A program made the translations under genes and the position numbers. A model generated the notes under the pieces. It ran no database searches. It saw only the letters and a program-made list of their open reading frames with translations, and was not told the DNA's origin. DNA of 64,000 bases from Tuctoria greenei (Eukaryota; Streptophyta; Magnoliopsida; Poales; Poaceae): contig JAYESD010000003.1 of the NCBI GenBank assembly GCA_036927565.1, positions 95,155,591-95,219,590 of the forward strand, in the 5' to 3' direction. Shown piece by piece: positions 1 to 10,475 of the stretch (position 1 is the stretch's first letter; each line of letters starts with the position of its first letter).

Positions 1-1198
1 TTCCTACGTCCACGTTGTGGCACCCACCAAAGGGTATAGCCACACCCAAGTCACCGAGACTAGGGATCTTCACTATTCTTCTCCATTCGCCAGCCTTAGC
101 AAGGTGGAGCTCAAGCCTTGTACAACTTGGATCCTCCGGGCTTCCACAATCGTCTTGGCAAGCTCCGGAAGTCTCTCTCAATTACAAACACCAAGGGACA
201 CTCCCTTACAGCTCTCACTACACTAGAGATTCCAATCACCAAGAATGGAGGCACACAAGCACTATCTCTAGTTAGTTCTAGCCTATCTTTTGGTGTACAA
301 ATGGTGAAAAATGATATGGAAGTGGTAGCTCAATGCCTTGAATGCTTGGTAAGGTGTAGAGTAAGTCTGGGCTTCAAGTCATCTCGAATAGATAGGTTGA
401 AGGGGTATAAATAGCCAGCCTCCACGAAATAGCCATTGGAAAAGTAGGCTGACATCATTGTTCTGCGAACACCGGATGATCCAAGGTTCTCCCTTCAGTT
501 ATCATCGGTCAAGTTCACTTTAGGTGATGTCACTGTGTCAGATATGACTGTTGTTGGACCGATGTTGCACTTGTCTTCTCATCGGATGATCCGGTGGCAC
601 TTCCTCCAGAATTGGTTCAAACTTGATGCTTACTGGAGTGATTGACCGATGTGTTCAAAGGTTGTACATTGGATGGTCCGGTGCTACACTTGGTCCAAGG
701 ATATTGCTTACTGTACTGATGGACCGATGTAACATTGCCCTTAACATCGGATGATCCGGTGAGTACTTTGTTCTGAGGTCTTCTTCTTCTGCTGAATCAA
801 CTCGACCAATGTGTTGTTCTCTGGAAACATCGGTTGACCCGGTGAGTTGATTTTGTTTGCTTCGAGTTGTTCTAAGTGATTCTTTTTTATTTTGCTCGAT
901 TGACCTCTTAGACATTTGTTGGAAATATACTTCTGATGTTTTTCAAGCATTGAGTGTTGTCAATTATGGTTGAATGACTTTGACATATGAGCTTTTACTT
1001 CTAGTCTTCATAACATTGATTGATCTCATAAGATGATTGTTTAGAAGTCTCCAATGATCAGTAGTTGATGTTCATATTCATATAGATTTCATTTGATTGA
1101 GTGATATGGGAGACCTTGCATCCACAAATTCATTAGTAAAATCCAAAGGTTGTCATTAATCACCGAAACCATACCTCATGGGGGCCTAGATGCTTTCA
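1..1198 (-). repeat. S1 3' LTR (partial)
   Basis: It is collinear with 8848-10044 and ends at ...TTTCA, the complement of a TG start. The first ~230 bp (its distal end) lie outside the window. It carries several copies of an imperfect palindrome of the form CATCGGATGATCCGGTG (for example around 560, 670 and 745), several with decayed arms. Nothing in it codes for protein. Confidence 0.92.
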
Positions 1199-1583
1199 AT
1201 CTCCCCCTTTTTGGTGATTGATGACAACACAACAAGTGAAGCATAATAGTAATGAATTTGATAGTGGGATACTCAAGTACATATGCAATGAGTACAAGGT
1301 TATCACACTTAAAACTTGAAGGCTCAAAACCGATCAATTACTCAAAAGCTCAATCGATGAATAACTCAAGATATAGAAAGACACAAATAAGCTCAATCGA
1401 TCAATAACTTAAGAGTACTCAATGAATAACAAAGGATTAGCAAAAACACCAAATTACAAAAGATATAGATAAACTCCACCTACAGCTAGGACACTCCCCC
1501 TGAGGCTAAGCTATCCTCCCCCTGACTCTTCTCTAACTCTTCTCCCCCTTTGGCATCAAGACACCAAAAAGGAATCCGAGTAC
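1199..1583 (-). promoter_or_regulatory. S1 polypurine tract region (multiple PPTs)
   Basis: Directly beside the 3' LTR the minus strand reads AAAAAGGGGGAGAT (1199-1212), the expected primer for plus-strand DNA synthesis. Further G-rich purine tracts appear on the minus strand near 1494-1505, 1516-1526 and 1541-1553. The last lies beside a stretch reading TTGGCATCAAGACACCAAAA on the plus strand, which is also present at the same place in S2 (about 23729). Multiple PPTs upstream of the 3' LTR have been described for Sireviruses. Confidence 0.75.
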
Positions 1584-3764
1584 CTAAGAACCCTGAGTGC
1601 TCAGAGCGATGACGAACTGGTCACCGTCGGGGGTGCTGTCGTCGGAGCTGCTGCCTGCTGCTGCGACTGAGGCTGGAGTAGAAGTGGAGGGAGCTGTAGG
1701 GGCCATAGGAGCCGCTGTCGGTGCCTGCTGAGTCGGAGCTGCTGGCAACGGGGCACTGACAACGGATGCCGGCATCTGCTGGAACAACGTCGTAGCCGGC
1801 AGCGGATAGTGGATCGGTGCGCCTGGAGCAAGCAGTGGAGACATGCTGATTGTCGGGATCGGCGTGGTTGGCACTGGAGCTGCAGTTGGAGCAAGGACAG
1901 GTAGGGGTGGAGTAAAGCCTGGCAGCTGTGATGGCAGGGCAATCCTGGTCTGGGTGTAGAGGTTGGTGATCAACCCCAGGATGCCCATTATCGCCTGATG
2001 TGTCTGCTGCTGCTGGTCGAGGGAGCACTAGTGCATCTGATCTATCAGCCCAGTCAGCCTGTTTGTGTCCTCTCGCCTCTCACGGGCGATCTGGCACTGC
2101 ATCTCCTGCTGCTGCTGCTGGAGCTCCAAAAGACGTGCTGCCTGCTCAGCTCGGGCCTGCTCAGTTGCAAGCCGGTCTAGGCGCTGCTGCTCAACCATCT
2201 GTTGTAGGAGTGAAGTAAGCTCGGACGGCTGAGAGACCTGTGCATCGGACACCAGAGGTGGAGTAGGAGGTGGCACAGTGGAGCCTCCAGCCTCCGCGTC
2301 GTGCTGCCTGGGTGAGGGAGGAGGTGGGAAGTACTCCTCAACGCTATTATCTGTGTTGCTCTTAGACCATATATGCTGAAGGTCCTCACCCTGAGCCTCT
2401 GCCTGTGCCAGTCTCTCATCTTCCTTCTCCAGATCTGACCAATCCTCCTCGGATAGCCGAGCATGGACCTGACGCTCGACTGGACAGCCAAGGCGGCAGT
2501 CTCCAGGAGCTGGAGCACGGTAGTGGCTGAACCGTGTGACACTCTCGTCAGTGAGACTGTCACGCACGACGGACCCCTCAGGAGGAACCATGTAGAGCAA
2601 GTAGCTGATCCAGTGTCCAAACACAAGCTGCCTCATCATGCCAACTCTATCAGTGATCACGTCCTCCATCTCACATATGAGGATGTCCACAATGTCGAAC
2701 TCCATCCCGTTCATGATGTAGAACAGGAGGGTCTGCTGCAGGATGGTGAACCCCTCTAGGTATCCGGACCTCGGCAAAAGTGTGCGGCGCAAGGCAAGGT
2801 GTACTGTGCACGCAGCTGGAGTCAGCAGTGCCGGTACCCTCGGCTGGTCTGGAGAGAAAGACGGTGCAAACAGAGAGTGTATCTCCTCCAGTGGTGGTGC
2901 CACTCCTCCAGTGAGCGGCCTCCTCGGCGGGTCTGCCTGTCCATACACTCTCTCGTGCAGGCAAGTGTCATGGAGATCCACCCCTAGCAGCTGTGCCAAA
3001 GTCTGTCTCGTCAAGTGATGGTGTTGGCCCATGAACATGAAGTCTATAGATCTGCGGCCCTCAGAGACGTAGAGGGTAGCGTAGAATACGCGGACCCAGT
3101 CCTCAACATAGGCACTCCTCTCGTAGGACATCAGCTCCACCAGCCCTCTATACCTCTCAAAGTAGGGGCGTATCTCTGTCTTGGCTGCCAGGGCAAGCTG
3201 ATCCCAATCTAGAAAGTTGTGCTGGAAGAGCTTATGGCCCCGACGTCTGTATGTCTCGTACAGCAACGCCTGAGTCAAGGTCCAAAACCGGCTGTCCACA
3301 AGTGACTCTATGGGATGAGGGAACCACTCCTCAAGTAGAATGTTCCATCTGAGCTTCCTTAGCTACTTGGCCTTCATCTTTCTGTAGTCTGTCAGCCGGA
3401 CACCCTCACCAACCCGGATGTTGGTGTCCATCTCATAGACGGCTCTCTGGGCCGCCCTGTCCTCTCGAAGATCGGCAGCGGATGGTCTCGAACGTGGTAC
3501 TACCGCGGGATGACCCCCACGGGTCCTAGCTTAGCACCGGCGGACAAGCGGCACTTCCGGCTCTTCTTCTTCCTCGGACTCATCTAGCACGGGAGGCTGC
3601 CTCGGACGAGCCTCGCGGATCCTCAATGATCCTCCTCGGCCACGCTCTCACTCCTCGGCGGCGCGAGCGGCCATCAAAGCCTTCTTTTCCTCCTTCGACA
3701 ACTTTTGCTTCTTTGCGGCCGGCTCCGCAATGGCCTTGCCCTTTCCCTTCTTGTCACGAGCCAT
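1584..3764 (-). pseudogene. S1 env-like (extra) ORF, broken by four in-frame stops
   Basis: One reading frame runs from an ATG at 3764 to a stop at 1584, about 727 codons. It is interrupted by TGA (3650-3648), TAA (3533-3531), TAG (3365-3363) and TAG (2030-2028). The N-terminus is lysine-rich and looks like a nuclear localisation signal. The middle (3299-2500) is a folded domain rich in W, Y and F that resembles the S2 product (23796-25355). It is followed by an acidic, proline-rich stretch, a Q/E/R coiled-coil segment (2200-2040) and a P/A/S/T-rich tail. I see no membrane segment or signal peptide. Its place between pol and the 3' LTR fits the env-like ORF of Sireviruses; its function is unknown, and the name is positional only. 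Confidence 0.8.
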
Positions 3765-5077
3765 TGCGATGAGGCAAGTGACAATGCGCGTGAATGAGGT
3801 CGACGATGTCAAGCGCACGGAACGGCGACACGAAGATCGTCGCGGCCGGAAACCCTAGCGGCGTAGTGGCAGCCGTAGAGGGAGGCACTACGGCGACGCA
3901 GAGGGCGGTGGTGCGGCTGTGCTTGGGGCGGCGGCAGTGGTGCACGGGAGGCGGCGGTCGGCGGCGCTTGGGTGGAGCGGCTGCAGCGGTGGAGGGGAGC
4001 GGCAGCGGCGGCGCTAGAGGAAGCGGCGGCGGCGGCGCTGCTGTGGTGGTGCGGCGGCTGCCGGAGGGCGGCGGCGGCAGCAGGGAGAGCGGAGCGACGG
4101 CGGCGGAGGTGAGCGAGCGTCGGGGTCGGGGAGAGAGAAAGGAGGGAGGCGAAGGGGCGTTTAAAAGGTGGGTCCCTAACCCTAGCTTAAAATTCAACAC
4201 CGGATGGACCGACATTAAAAATAGGAGCATCGGTCGAATGGCACAGTAAGGGTATTCAAAAAGGTACCGTTGACACCAGATGGACCGACATGGAAGGGAA
4301 TAGCATCGGTGGATTTCAGCACAGTTCCAGAAATGTGAACATCGGATGCACCGATGTTTCTCAAAATGAACTCGTCGATTGATTTGTGTTACTGACTGAG
4401 CTGACCCTTGGCTTTTGAACACAAAGTGATCCGATGGTGGTCTAGCCTAAGCATCGGATAATCCAATGACTACAAAACAGCAACATCCCATATATGTCCT
4501 TTGACCAAACAAACAAACAATGAGAAACACATGTCTCAGGACTTTTTGGGCAACCCCTTACCCCTCAAAAATGCTAATTTGCCAATAACTTGGCTAAGCC
4601 TTAAAGCGAATAGAACACCGAAGAAAATAGGGAGGAAATTATCCAAATAAAATGTAAGGCCCATGCTTTGTGAGCTAGAGGATGAAGCCTTCTATCTCTT
4701 AAAAGCATGTTCCTTTAGGCATTAACGCACCTAACATTTTGTTCTTCCCACATCATATGAGTTGAGATATTGCATTTCAAACAAGTCTCTTTCTCATGAG
4801 GTGTGTTCCCCTTTGTGACAATCTACCGTATGCAATGCCAACAATTTATAATGCAAGAAGTTTAAATATGAGTGCAAGTCTATATGGCAGGCATCATGCA
4901 AGACATAAAGTAAATCTATCTTGCCAAATTTGAACCTTTCAAAGGCTTCTTCAGGGAGATCCACTCTCCAAGCCTTGGGAAAACCCAAAAGAACTTCCAT
5001 CCCAAGCTAACCCTTGCTCACCCTTATCCTTTGAAAGTTAGACAAGACCTATATGAGATGCATTCTTACATGGCAAC
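3765..5077 (-). promoter_or_regulatory. S1 spacer between pol and env-like ORF: CpG-rich leader plus LTR-type motifs
   Basis: Immediately upstream of the env-like ATG, 3765-4170 is very GC- and CpG-rich. On the minus strand it reads like a grass core promoter and 5' UTR: a TTTTAAA box near 4157-4163 followed by a C/T-rich leader. Between about 4200 and 4470 there are five or so diverged copies of the LTR palindrome (CGGATGGACCGA-type), although this is internal sequence. 4480-5077 is AT-rich and shows no coding signal. An open frame at 3754-4422 (minus) is low-complexity P/A/S/R and I do not count it as a gene. Confidence 0.5.
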
Positions 5078-6060
5078 TTACATGACGTTCGATGCATCTA
5101 GCACATTTAACTCACTCCTTAGCTTAGAAAAAGTTTTCTCATCTAGTGGTTTAGTGAAGATATCCGCCAATTGTTCTTCGGACCTAACACCTCGCAAAGA
5201 GATGTCTCCCTTAGCTTCATGGTCCCTCAAGAAATGATGGCGAATATCAATGTGCGTAGTGCGGGAGTGTTGAATGGGGTTTTTAGCTATCTTAACCGCA
5301 CTTTCATTGTCACAAAGGAGAGGCACACAACCAAGTTTAATATCAAAGTCCACAAGGGTTTGCTTCATATAAAGAATTTGGGCACAACATGCACCGGCCG
5401 CAATATATTCCGCTTCCGCCGTGGACAAAGCGACGGAATTTCGCTTCTTGCTAGACCAAGATACTAGGGAACGCCCAAGCAAGTGGCACCCACTGGAGGT
5501 ACTCTTGCGGTCCACACGGTATCCGGCAAAGTCCGAATCCGAGTGACCTAAGGGATGGAATTTTGCACCTTTAGGGTACCACAAGCCCACATTAGGGGTA
5601 TGCTTACGATACCTAAGTATCCTAAAGACCGCCTTTCGATGCGATTCTTTAGGTGCCGCTTGAAAGCGAGAACACAAGCATACACTAAACATGATATCGG
5701 GCCTAGATGTGGTAAGATAAAGCAATGAACCAATCATAGAACGGTAGTTAGATTGATCAATAGGTTTACCGTCCTTATCCGCGTCGAGATGACAATTTGT
5801 TGCCATTGGAGTGCTTCTTGAGCTACAATCTCCCATCTCAAATTTCTTCAAAAGGTCATTGGTATACTTCTCTTGATAGACGAAGGTCCCCTCTTGAAGT
5901 TGCTTGATTTTGAATCCAAGGAGAAAGTTGAGCTCCCCAATCATTAAGATCTCGAATTCCCTAGACATCATTTTACCAAACTCATGGCTAAGAGCTTCGT
6001 TAGTTGAACCAAAAATAATATCATCGACATAAATTTGACAAATGAATAATTCTCCGTCGA
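5078..6060 (-). pseudogene. S1 pol fragment: C-terminal reverse transcriptase and RNase H
   Basis: The frame enters at about 6060 with the catalytic YVDD box (6031-6020) and continues through the RT thumb and a full Copia RNase H (LLYLTTSRPDI, DSDFAGYRVDRKSTSG, STAEAEYIAA, CDNESAVKIAKNP, HIDIRHHFLRD, EQLADIFTKPL) to a stop at 5078. Everything between the protease remnant near 6380 and this YVDD box is missing, that is integrase plus the RT fingers and palm, so the element cannot replicate by itself. Confidence 0.9.
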
Positions 6061-6433
6061 TGTGTAGATGTTGGAACTTGAAGCTCCCCCTTGATCATGG
6101 CTCTCCTCAACTTTAGGCTTGTCACAACAACATCATTCTTGCTAAAGGTGCACGTTAGCCCAAAATAACAAAATTTGTGCAATAGAAAGCAAATTGAAAC
6201 TAAGTGACTTAACATGCAACATATTTGAAATAAATAAACCATGTGAAAAATACAATCTTACCCAATCGAATTACCTTCCCCTTAGAATTATCTCCAAAGG
6301 TGACTTGTTCATGATTGTCAGGGGTCCTCTATGGAGGTGAACATACCATTGTTGCCGGTCATGTGTTGAGTGCACCCGCTATTGAGTACCCAATACTTTC
6401 CACCGGCTTTGTAGTTCACCTACACACATGAAT
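6061..6433 (-). pseudogene. S1 pol deletion junction with protease remnant
   Basis: Minus-strand translation from about 6418 to 6320 gives the Copia protease start (YWVLNSGCTQHMTG), then stops. The family's catalytic D-S-G reads N-S-G here (Asn codon at 6383-6381), so the protease would be inactive. 6061-6300 is AT-rich sequence with no recognisable integrase. The deletion that removed about 2.5 kb of pol lies within it. Confidence 0.75.
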
Positions 6434-8555
6434 TCAATTTTTTATTTTTGGCACCCAAGCCAACTTAGGTGCTTGTGCGTGTGATACAAGTGTTTTTGGG
6501 ACCCAAAGTTGCTTGGGGAGCTTCCCCTTCATGCCATTTATGTCCTTGCCAATGAACCTTGCTTTCACCTTGCCATCTACTTTACTCAAGAGATAATAAT
6601 GATCATTGAAAGTAGATTTGTAGTTAGTCGGCAATTTTGGAGAAGGCCGGTAAGGAAGAGGACACTCCCTTGTATGGTGACTGGTGACCTCACAATGTTG
6701 GCAATAGGAACCAACTTCCTTGATGAAGCTTGTTCTAAGCTCCGGTGAGGGCACCTTTCCTTTGTTAGGCACCGGGAAGGATCCAAGTCCTCTCTTGTTG
6801 AAGGCCTTTGCTTGTTGGAAGAGGAATTCCTTGTGCTTGACTTCTCCTTTTGATAGTCTAGCCACACTAGTGCGGAGACATTCAATTTCTTCCAACAAGT
6901 CCTTCTCCCTAGTGTTCTCTTTCAAAGGCAAAGACTTGTGCAAGACATTAGTGGCATGAGAAGTAATGGATACCTTATCATTAAGAGTTTGTTTATTCAT
7001 ATTTTTTAACTCTTGATCAAGCACTTCATAAGCAAGGTTAAGTGTTTGATATTCTTGTATTAACTTGTTGTGCTCTCCCAAGAGTGTTTTGTGTGCTAAG
7101 TTAAGCTTATGATGATCTAGCTTGATTTTAGCCTTATCCTCCTTAATTTGCTTGACATGGGATTTGAGCGTGTCATGCTCTTTAAGTCTGCTTTCATACT
7201 TGTCAAGCAAATCGAGGTTAGCACTCTCAAGCTTGGCACGAGTTTCTTCGAGAGCTTTAACCTTACTCTTTTCCCTCTTAATGATTGTGTGATATTCATT
7301 TATTAGTGAAGTTAAATCATCGGGGGAAAGCTCATCATCGCTAGAATCATCACATACCTTGGTGTTACCTTTAGCCATGAGGCACATGGGTGGTGGATGA
7401 AGAGGTGAGTCATCATTGTGGGCAATGGCAAGGCCGGCCAAACTTTCTTCTTCCGCTTCACTCTCTTCATCACTTGATTCTTCGTTGGTGACCCATTCAT
7501 TTGCCTCACACATGAACACCTTTTGTGGTCCTTTTCTTTTCTTTGAGAAGAGTTTTGCCTTCTTGCTCTTGTCATGTTTCTTCTTCCCAAAGGATCTTGG
7601 TTGGGGCTTGTCCTCTTCATCATCCTCACTATCTTCAAGCTTTCGATGCTTGCTCTTGTGGTGCTCTCTTATTTTGTCCGGTTTTGGACAATCATAGGAG
7701 ATATGACATTGATCACCACAATTATAACAAGTCTTGTTGTCATCTCTCTTTGGTAGAAATGCTTTCTTTTTGGGATCAAAGGTGTATCCCTTCTTGGCAA
7801 TCTTGGAGTTCAAGCGAGAGAACTTTCTCATCATTGATGCAATCTCATCATCGTCATCTTCACTTTATGCTTGCTCCTCTTCACTTGGGCTAGGCTCAAC
7901 CACTTTCTTTTTGTTGAGATTTATTCTCTTGGTGGAGGTCTTTAGAGCAATTGTCTTTGAAGATGATTGCTCCATCATCCCAAGTACACTCATCTCATGA
8001 GCGTGAATCTCTCCAATGAGTTCCGAAACTTCAATGTGGTCAAGAGATTCTTTTTGAAGCATGGAGTTGATGATGTTGTACTTTGGCTTGGGAAGGAGCA
8101 TAAGAATCTTGCGGTTGATGAGTCCTTTGCCAAGAGAAGCAATGTCAAGGGCATTAATTTCTTCAATAAGCACATTCAAGCGAGAGAACATTTCATTGAC
8201 ATTTTCATGAGGTAGCATTTTAAACTCATCATATTTGGCTTTAAGCATGTGATATTTTAGTTCCTTGACTCGAGAAGAACCCTCATGAATTTCTATTAAG
8301 CAAGCCCAAATTTCACAAGCCTTTTCTTTGCTAGCAATCCTAGCAAACACATCTTGACTAATACATTCATAAATTGCATTCCTAGCTTTAGCATCCCATT
8401 TAATTTGATCACCAACATAATTGTGCTCACCAAACCCCGCGTGGGTCGCTTCCCAAACTTCGGGAGCAATAGCCTCTAGATAAGCGTGCATGCGTGCTTT
8501 CCAATAGGCGAAGTTCTTGCCCTTAAAGATAGGAACCGAACCCCAACCTTGGCCA
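6434..8555 (-). pseudogene. S1 gag
   Basis: Capsid/nucleocapsid polyprotein. The N-terminal part (about 8555-7868) matches the Copia gag capsid region (YWKARMHAYLEAIAPEVW, then a UBN2-like helical domain). A TAA at 7867-7865 interrupts it in frame, and the frame resumes to 6434. The second part has a CCHC knuckle CYNCGDQCHISYDC (7729-7688), an acidic/basic linker, a long coiled coil (about 7270-6900) and a second CCHC-type knuckle CQHCEVTSHHTREC (6703-6662). No in-frame ATG is preserved at the start; the nearest ATG (8556) is in another frame. Confidence 0.88.
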
Positions 8556-8602
8556 TTTTAACTCTCTAGCGGTAAAGCTAGAATGATCCAATGAGCAACC
8601 TT

Positions 8603-8614
8603 GCTCTGATACCA
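8603..8614 (-). promoter_or_regulatory. S1 primer binding site (initiator Met-tRNA)
   Basis: The minus strand reads TGGTATCAGAGC, complementary to the 3' end of plant initiator tRNA-Met, two bases inside the 5' LTR (8617). This sets the orientation of the element. Confidence 0.93.
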
Positions 8615-8616
8615 AT

Positions 8617-10044
8617 TGTAAGGATCGAATGCCCAAGAGGGGGGGGTGAATTGGGCTTCTTTTCAAAAATTAAGGCAATAAAACTTAATTACTAAAGGCC
8701 CAATTCACTAAGCAAACAACCTATGCATTCAAGTGAATAGTAACTTTGCGATATACGAAATGCATAAGTGTAAGGGAGAGGAAGAGAATGCAAACTCCCG
8801 AGGAGACACGAGGATTTATCCCGTGGTTTGGTAAGATCGTCAAGATCTTCCTACGTCCACATTGTGGCACCCACCAAAGGGTATAGCCACACCCAAGCCA
8901 CGAGACTAGGGATCTTCACTATTCTTCTCCGTTCGCCAACCTCGGCAAGGTGGAGCTCAAGCCTTGTACAACTTGGATCCTCCGGGCTTCCACAATCGTC
9001 TTGGCAAGCTCCGGAAGTCTCTCTCAATTACAAACACCAAGGGACACTCCCTTACAGCTCTCACTACACTAGAGATTCCAATCACCAAGAATGGAAGCAC
9101 ACAAGCACTATCTCTAGTTAGTTCTAGCCTATCTTTTGGTGTACAAATGGTGAAAAATGATATGGAAGTGGTAGCTCAATGCCTTGAATGCTTGGTAAGG
9201 TGTAGAGGAAGTCTGGGCTTCAAGTCATCTCGAATAGACAGGTTGAAGGGGTATAAATAGCCAGCCTCCACAAAATAGCCGTTGGAAAAGTAGGTTGACA
9301 TCACTGTTCTGTGAACACCGGATGATCCGATGTTCTCCCTTCAGTTATCATCGGTCAAGTTCACTTTAGCTGATGTCATTGTGTCAGATATGACCGTTGT
9401 TAGACCGATGTTGCACTTGTCTTCTCATCGGATGATCCGGTGGCACTTCCTCCAGAATTGGTTCAAACTTGATGCTTACTGGAGTGATTGACCGATGTGT
9501 TCAAAGGTTGTACATCGGATGATCCGGTGCTACACTTGGTCCAAGGATATTGCTTACTGTACTGATGGACCGATGTAACATTGCCCTTAACATCGGATGA
9601 TCTGGTGAGTACTTTGTTCTGAGGTCTTCTTCTTCTGCTAAATCAACTCGACCGATGTGTTGTTCTCTGGAAACATCGGTTGATCCGGTGAGTTGATTTT
9701 GTTTGCTTCGAGTTGTTCTAAGTGATTCTTTTGTATTTTGCTCGATTGACCTCTTAGAAATTTGTTAAAAATATACTTCTGATGATTTTCAAGCATTGAG
9801 TGTTGTCAATTATGGTTGAATGACTTTGACATATGAGCTTTTACTTCTAGTCTTCATAACATTGATTGATCTCATAAGATGATTGTTTAGGAGTCTCCAA
9901 TGATCAGTAGTTGATGTTCATATTCATATAGATTTCATTTGATTGAGTGATATGGGAGACCTTGCATCCACGAATTCATTAGTAAAATCCAAAGATTGTC
10001 ATTAATCACCAAAACCATACCTCATGGGGGTCTAGATGCTTTCA
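8617..10044 (-). repeat. S1 5' LTR
   Basis: 1428 bp, bounded by TG (8617) and CA (10044) on the plus strand. It contains five copies of a 17-bp imperfect palindrome, CATCGGATGATCCGGTG and close variants, near 9318, 9428, 9513, 9592 and 9676. A TATAAATA box at 9252-9259 lies on the plus strand, antisense to the element; on the sense strand the same site reads TATTTATA. Confidence 0.93.
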
Positions 10045-10475
10045 GGTATGATGCACCTTAACCAAGGAATGACAAGATCACATCCAACATATATTAGGTA
10101 CAAGTTGTTCCTATGTGGCTAGAAGGTATTTTATACCTTAGACAAGGAACATTGGATCACATTCAACTCATGTTGAGTGCACGTCATCTCTTTGTGGTTA
10201 TAGGTATGTTGTACCTTAGCCAAGGAATAACGAATCATACTCAACACACATTGGGTACATGTCAATCCTTTGTGGCTAAAGGTTATCATTACCTTAGCCA
10301 AGGAATGACGGATCACACCCAATGCATTAGGGGTACAAGTTGTTTCTTTATGCCAAGAAGGTATGATACACCTTAGCCAAAGAATGATGGAACACACTCA
10401 ACGCATGTTGAGTGCACATCATTCCTTTGTAGCTAAAGGTTATCATTACCTTAGCCAAGGAATAACAAGGTACAT
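10045..10475 (+). repeat. About 79-bp tandem repeat, ~5.5 units
   Basis: Units begin at about 10045, 10125, 10203, 10281, 10360 and 10438 (spacing 78-80 bp). Each has the plan GGTAT/GGTTAT..., ACCTTAGCCAAGGAAT, a CACACCCAA-type block, then TTTGTGGCTAAA. The same array occurs in C3 at 49597-50030. The ORFs that cross it are repeat artefacts. Confidence 0.85.

Larger units (their letters stand above)
1..10044 (-). mobile_element. S1: Sirevirus-type Copia LTR retrotransposon, left end outside window
   Basis: Read on the minus strand the order is 5' LTR (8617-10044), PBS, gag, a remnant of pol, an extra env-like ORF, polypurine tract and 3' LTR (1-1198, truncated by the window). The two LTRs match base for base over about 1.2 kb with roughly 37 substitutions counted by eye (about 3%). 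A long gag with two CCHC knuckles and a coiled coil, an ORF after pol, and several polypurine tracts are known features of the Sirevirus (SIRE/Maximus) Copia lineage. All coding parts carry stops or deletions, so it is a dead copy. It sits inside the internal region of the C-family element that resumes at 10045; the TSD is probably GGTAT (10045-10049), but the other copy lies outside the window. Confidence 0.9.

Noticed and set aside
2000..3212. Several plus-strand ORFs
   Set aside because: Antisense shadows of the S1 env-like frame.
3754..4422. 222-codon minus-strand ORF and 151-codon plus-strand ORF in the CpG-rich block
   Set aside because: Low-complexity Pro/Ala/Ser/Arg and Gly-rich translations of GC-rich DNA with few stop codons; the minus frame differs from that of the env-like gene.
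10113..10397. Overlapping ORFs on both strands
   Set aside because: They follow the 79-bp tandem repeat; equivalent ORFs appear in the C3 copy of the array and have no protein motif.
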